A stretch of 64,000 nt of DNA from Bacillus timonensis (lineage in GTDB: Bacteria > Bacillota > Bacilli > Bacillales > Bacillaceae_L). The notes below the pieces were generated by a model. That model searched no databases and was not told where the DNA came from. It saw only the letters and a program-made list of their open reading frames with translations. The stretch spans positions 1-64,000 of the forward strand of contig NZ_SLUB01000017.1 in assembly GCF_004799755.1 (NCBI RefSeq). The letters are read 5' to 3'. The position numbers and the translations under genes were made by a program. Positions 37,269 to 46,600 of this stretch are shown here, in pieces (within the stretch, counting starts at the first letter, position 1; each line of letters starts with the position of its first letter).

Positions 37269-37856
37269 TTGGAATATCAAATCATGTTTTATGGGGGATT
37301 AGCGGGCGCGTTAATAACGCTCATCATCTCAATTATCGTCTATATGAAACTACAAATCTCTCAAGTTTTTGCGGACATTACAGGAAATCGATTTATGAAA
37401 AAGAAGAAAAACGACCGCATTTCCCTTGAAGCTCAGGAAACAAAGAAAACAACCAGTGAAATCAAGCTTCGGAAAAAGGAGGTTCCAGTTGCGGCATCGG
37501 TAGAGGACACAGCCCTCATGAGCCAGGAACTCGAGCCTACCTCCTTGCTAGAAGAAACAAACATCGCACCCACTGCGTTGCTGGCAGAAAGTAATTCAGC
37601 AGAGGAGACGTCACTATTGCAGGAAACCTCGCTTTTATCAGAGGAAACGGCCCTTTTACAGGATGACGATGAGACAACATTGCTAGTGGATGACAACGAA
37701 ACATCGATTCTCCTTGAAGGTGATGGCGAAACAGCCATCCTCACAGAACCAGAGGAAGAATCCGATTTCGCAATTGAAGTGGACGTGATGATTATTCATA
37801 CAAATAAAGTGATTAACTTTATTCAGCAGAAGTCTTCTACTTCTCTAAGAGGATGA
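37269..37856 (+). CDS. Membrane-anchored protein with nine ETxLL-type motifs (candidate multivalent phospho-acceptor)
   Basis: The 195-residue product starts with one membrane helix (about 6-28), then a basic juxtamembrane stretch and an acidic disordered tail. Between residues 78 and 158 lie nine short motifs of form E/D/P-T-A/S/T-L/I-L/M: DTALM, PTSLL, PTALL, ETSLL twice, ETALL, ETTLL, ETSIL and ETAIL. They resemble the Thr motif phosphorylated in GarA/OdhI and the two EGTTxL motifs of the FHA protein nearby. The start is TTG after GGGGGG. The last 15 residues (INFIQQKSSTSLRG end) are encoded by repeat element copy B, so the original C-terminus may have been replaced. No known family. Confidence 0.7.
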   Translation: MEYQIMFYGGLAGALITLIISIIVYMKLQISQVFADITGNRFMKKKKNDRISLEAQETKKTTSEIKLRKKEVPVAASVEDTALMSQELEPTSLLEETNIAPTALLAESNSAEETSLLQETSLLSEETALLQDDDETTLLVDDNETSILLEGDGETAILTEPEEESDFAIEVDVMIIHTNKVINFIQQKSSTSLRG

Positions 37857-38004
37857 ATGAAAAAATGGGTATACAATCCAGTCTGGGTCAAAATCTGACT
37901 GAATAAAGTTAAAGCCTCCAGCGGATGCCACAGATTTTCAAAGGAAATTTTTCGAGCAGGCTCGAAAAAATCTGGGCGCAAATACGCCAAGGCGCATTTG
38001 ATAA
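37813..38004. repeat. Repeat element with inverted ends, copy B
   Basis: TTAACTTTATTCAG (37813-37826) and CTGAATAAAGTTAA (37899-37912) are perfect inverted copies. The conserved blocks AAGCCTCCAGCGGATGCCAC and AATACGCCAAGGCGCATTTG follow as in copy A, but the middle is a short hairpin TTTTTCGAGC/GCTCGAAAAA. The left 44 bp are inside the preceding coding sequence. Confidence 0.8.
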
Positions 38005-38021
38005 AAAAGGAGCGTAGTAAA

Positions 38022-41000
38022 GTGATAGCAATGATCTCAAAAAGCTACCGAAAAAACAAATCGGTTTTCTGGATCCCGATCGCGATTGTGCTGGTGTTGT
38101 CGGTGTTGTTTTTGAATTTAACAGTTTTTTCTTCGGATGCACCACCGGAGCGTATTGTTACTTTTGAAAACAAGACTTGGAATATATCTGACCAAGTGAG
38201 TGAACCTACCTGGAAAACGAACTCAAGTAATATTGAGTTTTCTTTGGATTTAAGGAAAGATTATGAAGCATATGTAAAAAAACTAAACGACGAAAATAAG
38301 CTTGCGGAGACCACAATTTCTAGACCATTTAATGTTGTTGCTACTTATAATGGAACTGAGATAGGTAATATTAATTACTCAGAAAGTGAATTAGAAGGAG
38401 AAAAAGGAAAGTTTCTTGTGGATTTTCCTATCTCAGCCAATGTTGATGGGAATCTTGAAATCAAAATTGACTTTTCAGGTAATGCATGGGGAATCCCTAC
38501 AGAAGCCAACACAGATTTTACGATAGAGAGGGACGTAACCCCACTTACAGTTGTAGCTGAGTACTTAGATAAAAACGGAGAGTATCAACTTTTTGATCCG
38601 CTTCTTGAAGAACAATTATTTGAACAGGACACAAATATTAGATTTCGAATTATTGGAGAAGATTTTACATTAAATAATGTAGTAGTTAAACAAAAAAAGG
38701 ATGAAGGAACTGAGGAAGAAATTCTATCAGACAAAAGTGTTTGGGATGTGGATGGAGAAACTGGAAATACCTTATCTCCAAATAAATTTATTAATGAAAC
38801 AGGAAATTATATATTTACAGTTTCAGCGGTAGATAATATAGGGAATGTAACTAATGAAACATTTAAGGTTGCTTTACGAAAACAAGATCCAGAAATAAGT
38901 TTGCCAGAAACAAATTTCCCAGGTTTTTATTCAGGAAATGTGGAAGTAAAGGTTAACAATGATATAAAGATTAACGATGCATATGCGGATTTTGGAAATG
39001 GTAAAACAGAAAAATTATCAATTAAAAGAAAAACAGCATCGTTAGTAATAGCAGAAGAAGGTGTGTATAATTTAAAAATTATTGTTGAGGATAGGAAGGG
39101 CTCAAAAACATTAACAGTTAATAGTTTTACAATAGACACTACCCCGCCAGAATTGGCATTACCAAATGTAATTGATAATGGGGCATATAAAGAATTAACT
39201 AATATCAAGCTAGAAGAAACAGATAAAAATCTCGATTTAAGTAAAACTGAAGTAATAGTTACTGGTCCAGATAAAAATGAGAAACTCACGAATGATGATC
39301 TATATAAAGACTTGAGTTTTACTTCCGAGGGAGATTATAAGATTCAACTCATTGCACAAGATTTAGCAGGTAATACGACAAATACGCAACTACAATTTAC
39401 TATTGATAAAACACCACCAGCACTTACTATTGAAGGTATCAAGGATGGAGGGTACTACAAACCAAATACAAGTGCGATAGTCTCGGTTGAAGATGTAACC
39501 CTTAATCCAGAAAATATAGATTTAGATATTTATAAAGGAGCAGAACAATATAACGACAATTTCAACCTAGTGTTTGAGAATGAAACTGAGATTAAAGTTG
39601 TAGCAAAACCGACTTTTACAGAAGCAGGAATATACAAGATATCTTTAAGTGCAACAGACCGTGCAGGAAATCAAATATCATATGAAAATCAACCAGTTAC
39701 CATTACAATAGATGACATGAAGCCTCAAGTCTATGTAAAGAAACCTATAAAAGATGGAGAAAATACTACTTGGGAAGATGTTATTAATAGGGAAGTATTT
39801 AGTGGACCACAGAATTTAGAAGTATCAATTACTGATGATTATCTTGAAAGTGCTGAAGTAATTATTAACCAAAATGGTTCCGAAATCTCAAAATATAATC
39901 CTGAAATAAATGGGAATGTAGCAACGGTTCAACACGAATTTAAAGACGACGGGGTATACGACATTATCGTTACTAGTACTGATAAAGCAGGCAATAGTAA
40001 TGATGAGTATAATTTGACAGTTATTATTGATAAAGATGAAAAACCATCTTTTGAAATTATAGGTGTTGAAAATGATCAACATTATAGTGAAACCGAGAAG
40101 GAAGTAACTTTTAAAGTTAAGGACTTTTCATTAAACCCAACACTGACAAAGTTAAAAATTACAAGGATAAATGGTTCGGAAAAAGAAGAAACAGAAGTTG
40201 GTTATGAAGATTGGTCATTTTTCGATCAAATTTTATGGTTGGTACGAGGGGAGTATGTTCACACGTTTAACAAAGAAGGGACATACACACTTCTGTTAGA
40301 ATCAACCGATTATAATGGAAATACCAGTACCCAAACAATATTGTTTACGCTTGACTGGTCGCCTCCCGAGATAAAAATCGATACAGATATTAAGGACGGC
40401 TCTTACGTCCAAAAAGGCAAACAAGTTAGAATCAAAGTTAATGAACTAAACTACAAAACAAATAAAGTGGACGTTATTGTTACTAGAGATGGTGAAGGTT
40501 ATAAGGAATTTGGAGAATGGAACAACGAAGTAGAGGGTTATGTTCTATCACACACATTTAATCAAGACGGAAATTACATTATTGAGGTAAATGCTGAAGA
40601 TAAAGCTCTTAATCGTGCGGTTAAAAAGACATTAGAATTTACAGTAGATAATAAAGAACCTGAAATAGAGATTGTTGGAATAGATGAAGGTAGTTACTAC
40701 AGTAATAGCCAAACAGCAACAATTAAAATTAAAGAGCTAAATTTTAACAAAGACTTGGTAAGTGTAGATATTAATGGATCCCAGTATAAAATTGATAAAT
40801 GGATAAAATCTAAAGATAATATATATTCATATGATATTCCGTTTAACAATGATGGGGATTATATTTTAACTATCCATTCAAAAGATGATGCTACAAATAG
40901 TGCAGAAAAGAAAATCAAATTTACGATCGATAAGAACCCACCGGTAACGAAAATCAATGGTGTAGCTCACATGACGAATTATAAGTCTGATAGAAATGTA

Positions 41001-42929
41001 GAGTTTATAGCGAGCGATACAAATCTCGCTGGAACTTCATTACACGTGACTAAAAATGGTAAACCATTTGATGTGGGTTCACTTACGAAATCTGGTGGAA
41101 CTGCAAGTTTAAATTATAATTTTAATGAAGAAGGCAGCTATGTCCTAAACTTCAATGCAACTGACAAATCGGGCAACAAAACAACACATGACGAAATTGC
41201 GTTCATCATCGACAAAACCAATCCGGTTGTGAAAATTGACGGTGTCGATCATCAGTCATTCAACCCAACTGGCAAGCGGGTAACCGTTTCTGTTGATGAG
41301 TTGAATTTTGGTACTAACTATGTGCTGCTGTCTGTAACAAAGGATGGCAAGGTATTTAACATCGGGACATGGCAAAACAAAAATAAGCTTTCAAGCCTAG
41401 GCTACAATTTTAATGATGATGGCTTGTACACAGTCGCGATTAGCGCAGAGGATAAAGCGGGTAACGGTCCAATTGCTGCGAACAAGACATTTACAATTGA
41501 TACAACAAAACCGACTATCGAAATTACCGGTGTTGAAAATGCAGCACATTATAATGTCGATAAGCCAGTTAATGTAGTGATTCGTGATGTGAACCTTGAT
41601 GTGAATCGGATTACCGTGACACGAAATGGTCGAGGATACAATGCAGGGGGATTTGCGGTAGCGAATCAAACAGCACGACTCAGCCATAATTTTAGTCAGG
41701 AAGGTGACTATGTCATCAACGTTGAAGCGATTGACAAGGCGGGCAACCAGTTCAGCAACCAGATTGCTTTTACAATCGATAAAACAGCTCCAGTTATCAC
41801 ACCTAAGTTTAAAGGTCAAAGCCGTGTGATCAAGGATGGCGAATATATTAATGAAGTATTCACACCGGAGTTTGCTCTTGACCAAGCTGACGATACCATT
41901 GTTTCCGTAACGATGAATGGTTCAAATGTGACAGACCGAATTCCAACGGCTTCACTTGAAATGACGTACAAATATAGTGTTCTTGCACGAGATAAGGCAG
42001 GAAATGAATCAACGATAGATATTAGTTTTATCCTTGATACGACTAGGCCGACGCTGAATATTACAGGGGTAATCGACGGGTTCTTCAACAAGAATCAAAT
42101 GCCGACTGTTACCTATTCAGATCGCTATCTCGATACAAGTCGTACGAGAGTTACCTTAAATGGCCGCCCATTTGTGAACGGGTTGCAGTTAAGCGATGAG
42201 GGAGATTACATTTTAAAAGCCGAGATTTATGACTTGGCAAACAATGTGTCATCTCGAACAATCGTATTTACAATTGATAAAACAGCTCCAGTCATCAAAT
42301 TTAAGGAAGCTATTTCAGAACAGTATTTCAAGGAAAGCTTGCTTCCAGAGCTGTTGATTGAGGATCTAAATGCGTATGATATCATTTCACAAACCTTGAA
42401 TGGTCAGCCTTATAACTTAGGCGACCCAATTGAGGAAGAAGGAAAGCACGTGCTCTTCTTCGAGGTGAAGGATAAAGCAGGCAATATTCAGCAACTAAGT
42501 GTGGAGTTTATTATTGATAAAACGCCGCCGAAAGTGAATTTTGAGGGTGTGAAGAAAAACGAAACATATCGGGACCCGGTGACCCTTTCAATTAGTCTTG
42601 ATAACCCAAGTGATTCACTTAAGTCTGTAAAAATCAACGGAGAACTCTTCACTGGCGATGTAAAAGAGGTAAACGGTACGAAAGTGGTTACTGTTACACT
42701 TTCTGATATCAATAAATACAAAGTTGAAGTGTTAGCTTTTGACGACGCAGGGAACGAAAATAATGAAATCGTTGAATTCGAAATCGTTGAAAAAAGCGTA
42801 CTCGTTAAGTTTTACGAGAATAAAACGTTATTTGCGGGCACGATGGTCGGACTTGTCGGTGCTGCAGCAGCAGGTGCTGTGGCCCTCCGACGCAATATTA
42901 TCCGCAGAAGAGATGAGAAGGATATGTAA
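38022..42929 (+). CDS. Giant surface protein with about 14 bacterial Ig-like repeats and membrane helices at both ends
   Basis: The 1635-residue product has a membrane helix near its start (about 15-36) and another near its end (about 1605-1625) followed by RRNIIRRRDEKDM. Between them lie tandem Ig-like modules of 90-110 residues, each closing with a strand such as FTIDKTPP, FTIDTTKP or FILDTTRP; about 13 such junctions are visible. Both ends should be inside and the repeats outside, a topology recalling EsaA/YueB, whose large loop spans the wall. There is no LPxTG. The start is GTG 38022, nine nt after AAGGAG. The 5' two-thirds is clearly more AT-rich than the 3' third. It is the last gene of the T7SS locus; a terminator follows. 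Role in secretion is inferred from position. Confidence 0.75.
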   Translation: MIAMISKSYRKNKSVFWIPIAIVLVLSVLFLNLTVFSSDAPPERIVTFENKTWNISDQVSEPTWKTNSSNIEFSLDLRKDYEAYVKKLNDENKLAETTISRPFNVVATYNGTEIGNINYSESELEGEKGKFLVDFPISANVDGNLEIKIDFSGNAWGIPTEANTDFTIERDVTPLTVVAEYLDKNGEYQLFDPLLEEQLFEQDTNIRFRIIGEDFTLNNVVVKQKKDEGTEEEILSDKSVWDVDGETGNTLSPNKFINETGNYIFTVSAVDNIGNVTNETFKVALRKQDPEISLPETNFPGFYSGNVEVKVNNDIKINDAYADFGNGKTEKLSIKRKTASLVIAEEGVYNLKIIVEDRKGSKTLTVNSFTIDTTPPELALPNVIDNGAYKELTNIKLEETDKNLDLSKTEVIVTGPDKNEKLTNDDLYKDLSFTSEGDYKIQLIAQDLAGNTTNTQLQFTIDKTPPALTIEGIKDGGYYKPNTSAIVSVEDVTLNPENIDLDIYKGAEQYNDNFNLVFENETEIKVVAKPTFTEAGIYKISLSATDRAGNQISYENQPVTITIDDMKPQVYVKKPIKDGENTTWEDVINREVFSGPQNLEVSITDDYLESAEVIINQNGSEISKYNPEINGNVATVQHEFKDDGVYDIIVTSTDKAGNSNDEYNLTVIIDKDEKPSFEIIGVENDQHYSETEKEVTFKVKDFSLNPTLTKLKITRINGSEKEETEVGYEDWSFFDQILWLVRGEYVHTFNKEGTYTLLLESTDYNGNTSTQTILFTLDWSPPEIKIDTDIKDGSYVQKGKQVRIKVNELNYKTNKVDVIVTRDGEGYKEFGEWNNEVEGYVLSHTFNQDGNYIIEVNAEDKALNRAVKKTLEFTVDNKEPEIEIVGIDEGSYYSNSQTATIKIKELNFNKDLVSVDINGSQYKIDKWIKSKDNIYSYDIPFNNDGDYILTIHSKDDATNSAEKKIKFTIDKNPPVTKINGVAHMTNYKSDRNVEFIASDTNLAGTSLHVTKNGKPFDVGSLTKSGGTASLNYNFNEEGSYVLNFNATDKSGNKTTHDEIAFIIDKTNPVVKIDGVDHQSFNPTGKRVTVSVDELNFGTNYVLLSVTKDGKVFNIGTWQNKNKLSSLGYNFNDDGLYTVAISAEDKAGNGPIAANKTFTIDTTKPTIEITGVENAAHYNVDKPVNVVIRDVNLDVNRITVTRNGRGYNAGGFAVANQTARLSHNFSQEGDYVINVEAIDKAGNQFSNQIAFTIDKTAPVITPKFKGQSRVIKDGEYINEVFTPEFALDQADDTIVSVTMNGSNVTDRIPTASLEMTYKYSVLARDKAGNESTIDISFILDTTRPTLNITGVIDGFFNKNQMPTVTYSDRYLDTSRTRVTLNGRPFVNGLQLSDEGDYILKAEIYDLANNVSSRTIVFTIDKTAPVIKFKEAISEQYFKESLLPELLIEDLNAYDIISQTLNGQPYNLGDPIEEEGKHVLFFEVKDKAGNIQQLSVEFIIDKTPPKVNFEGVKKNETYRDPVTLSISLDNPSDSLKSVKINGELFTGDVKEVNGTKVVTVTLSDINKYKVEVLAFDDAGNENNEIVEFEIVEKSVLVKFYENKTLFAGTMVGLVGAAAAGAVALRRNIIRRRDEKDM

Positions 42930-42938
42930 CAAAAATGT

Positions 42939-42968
42939 AGGCATTCGCTGTTGGGCGGATGCCTGTTT
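42939..42968 (+). terminator. Rho-independent terminator ending the T7SS locus
   Basis: AGGCATTCGC and GCGGATGCCT pair with one wobble, followed by GTTTTC. Confidence 0.75.
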
Positions 42969-43071
42969 TCTATTATCACACTTTTCCTACTAAGAATAGG
43001 CCTATACATTAATTTGCTACATTATCAAAGCGACATTACATGGGATATTTTTGTAGTTGAATATGTGAAAA

Positions 43072-43382
43072 GTGGTAATGTACCCTTACAGTCAAGCCCC
43101 CGCAGAAGTGAGGGAATGAAAAAGCGTTAATCGTACCCTCATAGTCAAGCCCCCGCAGAAGTGAGGGAATAAAAAAGCGTTAATCGTACCCTCATAGTCA
43201 AACAACTGAAGGATTGGGGGTATGAAAAAGCGCTAATCGTACCCTCACAGTCAAGGGCTCGAAGGAGTGAGGGAATGAAAAAGCGTTAATCGTACCCTCA
43301 TATTCAAGCACGGAAGAAGTGAGGGTATGAAAAAGTGTTAATCATACCCTCGCAGTCAAGCGACCATTGGAGTGAGGGTAAG
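43072..43382. repeat. 52/53-bp tandem repeat array, six units
   Basis: Units with the core GCGTTAATCGTACCCTCA start at 43072 (diverged), 43124, 43177, 43230, 43283 and 43335. Each has GTGAGGGAATGAAAAA before the core and a variable CAAGC-rich stretch after it; CCCTCA and TGAGGG can pair. The core TAATCGT(A/G)CCC and preceding GAAAAA also occur in the 31249 array, so the two arrays are related. Confidence 0.92.
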
Positions 43383-43506
43383 TATAGTCAATAATTGTGC
43401 CCACGTAGGCAAATCATGCCTTAACATACGAGCAATGGCACGAAATGCTAGACACCGTTGGAGTAGTGGCTGCTTCAGTGGAGGTATAAAATCATAACCC
43501 GAAACC

Positions 43507-43534
43507 AAAGATGACTTTTACAGTCGTCTTTTTT
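43507..43534. terminator. Terminator-like hairpin with no gene upstream
   Basis: AAAGATGACT and AGTCGTCTTT pair with one wobble around TTTAC and are followed by TTT. No coding gene ends here, so it may be a relic or end an unrecognised transcript. Confidence 0.45.
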
Positions 43535-43686
43535 AGTAGTAAATAGGAACTATTAACGCAACATAATATGAGTCTTAGTTCCTATTCCTTCCAATTTTAT
43601 TATAATTTTTACCTTAAGTTTACAAGCTATTAACAGAGTACAGATAAGATTTACATGAAGGATAAAAATTGCGGGAGGAACGCGAG

Positions 43687-46600
43687 ATGATTTTAGGGAA
43701 ACGAGTGAGAAACAAGCTGAAAAAAGGATTGATTGTCCTTTTCACCCTTACCATTTTACTGTCCAATGTAAGTCTTGCATTAGGACCGAAAATGGTATTT
43801 GCGGAGGAAAAACAGTCGATCAATTCAGCACTGGAGACACAGAGCCAACAATCTGAAGATCTTGGGGAGGAATCGCCTCCACAAAAACCTACCGACCAGA
43901 CTGAAACTGAGGCAATCGAAGAACCTGAAGCGCAGACAGACCCAGCGACTCAGGAACAGCCTAAAACCGAGGAAGAATCGCTAACTGAAGAGATGCCACA
44001 AACCCAAGAAGACACAACGACCGAAGAGGCACCACCAACTCAAGACGCAACAACTGAAAAAGATTCACCAACCCAAGACAACACAACAATTGAGGAGGAA
44101 ACTCCGCCGGCACCAACTGGCGAGGCAACACAACCAACTGAAGTGAACACGGATCAGCTTCAACATCTTCTTATTACTGAAATATCACCGAACTCAAAGG
44201 GGGCTGGAACCGACTATTACGAGTATTTTGAGCTTTACAACAACACCAATCAACCGCAAACATTAACAAATTACACATTTACATATCGTTATACCGACAC
44301 AGGGAAAGACTTGCTCTTTCAAATCCCGGCAACAACAATTGAACCGCAGGAAACATTAGTTTTTTGGTTTAATAATGGCAACAAAACACTAGCTGATTTT
44401 AACGCGAATTTTGGAACCAATTTACCTGAGGAAAAAGTCGTCCAGTTTACGGACACCTTCCCTGGGTTTGCAAATGGCGGCAACCGTGCAATCGTCATCA
44501 AAAATCACCAAGGAGCTGAAATCATTTCTGCTAGCTATCTAGCGGGGGAAACGGATAACGCAGGGGCTGTTGTCGAATATAAATATCCGCTTTCAGGAAC
44601 GGAAATGGTGAAGCACCAAGTGCTCGCACAGCCAACTCCAGGTGATATTCAGCAAGCACAGGTTCCGGAAACTCCGGTTAATCTTCCGGATGTTCCTGAG
44701 GACACAGAAGCACCCGTGATTAAACATACACCTGTTACAAGCAGCAAGCCTTTGACGCCAGTTCAGATCGAGGCAAATGTAACAGATAACATCACTATCC
44801 CATCAGTGACGCTTTTTTATAAAAGCGGTGACACGAAGGATTTCACGGCGTTACCAATAAGTCCAAACAATGAAAACTATTCAGCAGAAATCCCGAATTT
44901 TCATGTATTTGAGGATATCACCTATTATCTCGAAGCAAGTGACGGTGTAAACACAGAAAAAACCGCTGAATACACGATTCAGGTCGTGCAGTCAGAGGTT
45001 GATTTTTCAAAAGTCCCGCCTTTGCTTATAACTGAGCTTGTCCCTGATTCAACGAATGTGGGGTCAGCTGATGGCTATGAATTCATCGAAATCTACAACA
45101 ACAGCAGTGAAGACATTGATTTTAAAAATTATAAAATGTACTACAGATACGGTACAGACCCAGGAACCGATGTTGTCTGGCCGTCCGTCCCAGAGGATGT
45201 GGTGATTCCAGCAGGGGAAACGCTTGTCTTATGGATTATCAATACGCAAAACGGTGAGAAAACCGTCGCTGATTTTAACGCAAACTATGGCTCTAATTTG
45301 GTTGAAAACAAGAATATCGTTCGCATTTATAGCGATGGGATGGCAAATGGCAGCATGCGTGGACTAGTGATTGGAACGAACACACATAAAGAGATTTCGG
45401 TCGCTTATTACAATGATGAGCCGAACGTAGATGATACCTTTGCGAATAAGGGGATCGTCTATCTCTATCCAACGGATAAATCCACTCTTTCAAAAAAGGT
45501 GGGCATCCTGGATGCGACTCCAGGTAGAGTTGAAGGCTTCCAAGTACCAAGTCAGCCTGTCCAAATCGAAGCAGACACAGTCCCGCCAACGATTGACAAT
45601 CTGACGAAAACCACAGAAGTGAACCAGAAGGATAATATCAATATTGTCGCAAACGTAACAGACGACAAGGAAGTCAAATCTGTTCGTTTGTACTATAAAA
45701 TTGATCATCAGGATGAATACAGCGAGGGAATTTTACAAGAGAATTACGATGATCTCCTTTATCATCACACCATTTATTCACCTGATTTGATTGGACATAA
45801 GTATGTGGATTATTACTTTGTTGTTTCTGATGGAACAAATGAAGTAAAAAGTGAGAGCTATCGTGTAACCATTACAAATGATCTTGATGACTCAAGCCTG
45901 CGACTCAATCTAAAAGATGAAGAAATGCTTCGTGGGGAAAAAATCATCAAGGCGACTTCCGCAGTAGACACACCAGATAAAATGAAGCTGTTGATTGATG
46001 GCAAGGAAGTAACGGAGGGCATCTACCCGTCCCTTGAACACACGGCGTATTTTGCTTTTGAGGTAAATGGGCTGAATACGTATTTCCAAAACGCCGTTAC
46101 GATGGGTGAAGAAGTTTTATATGTCATGGATAAAGATTGGCTCACACAATGGAAAACCTTCAGCATTCCAATCGAACCAGAGCGACTTCCAGTTGGCGAT
46201 ACGACGATAACCGTTCGTTCCGGCAATAAGGCATCACCATTTGATCTAGAATCCGCAGAAAACCGTGATGACTATGATCTACGAAATGTACGTCTAGTTC
46301 TTGCAGATGGAACGGTGATCAAGGACCCGAACTACAGTGATCCAGCACGGATCCTGAAAATGAACGACAATAATCCATTCGTTGATTTTACATTTACGAT
46401 TACTGAACAGGAAGCACACTCGCTTACTTATAAGTGGGATACGACCTCTGTAAAAGATAAAAAGCACAAGGTCCTCGTTAAGGATGCAGATGAAGAAGTT
46501 AGCGCGGAGGTTTTAGTTGACAACACCGCACCTGATATAAAAACGAATTTGAAAAAGAAAGCATACAAAGGTGCTTTTATGATTGATGTTGATGTGAAGG

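Larger units (their letters stand above)
42969..43686. other. Gene-free stretch between the T7SS locus and the phosphoesterase gene
   Basis: This roughly 700-bp stretch contains the 53-bp repeat array and one further hairpin, then an AT-rich leader for the next gene. No coding frame has a ribosome site or recognisable product. Confidence 0.6.

Noticed and set aside
41397-41885. Minus-strand frame of 162 codons inside the Ig-repeat gene
   Set aside because: Antisense shadow of repeated FTIDK-type modules; no start signal or family.
31249-43382. Tandem arrays considered as CRISPR arrays
   Set aside because: The full unit repeats without unique spacers in the first array, units in the second vary by point changes, periods are 52-53 bp, and no cas genes are near.
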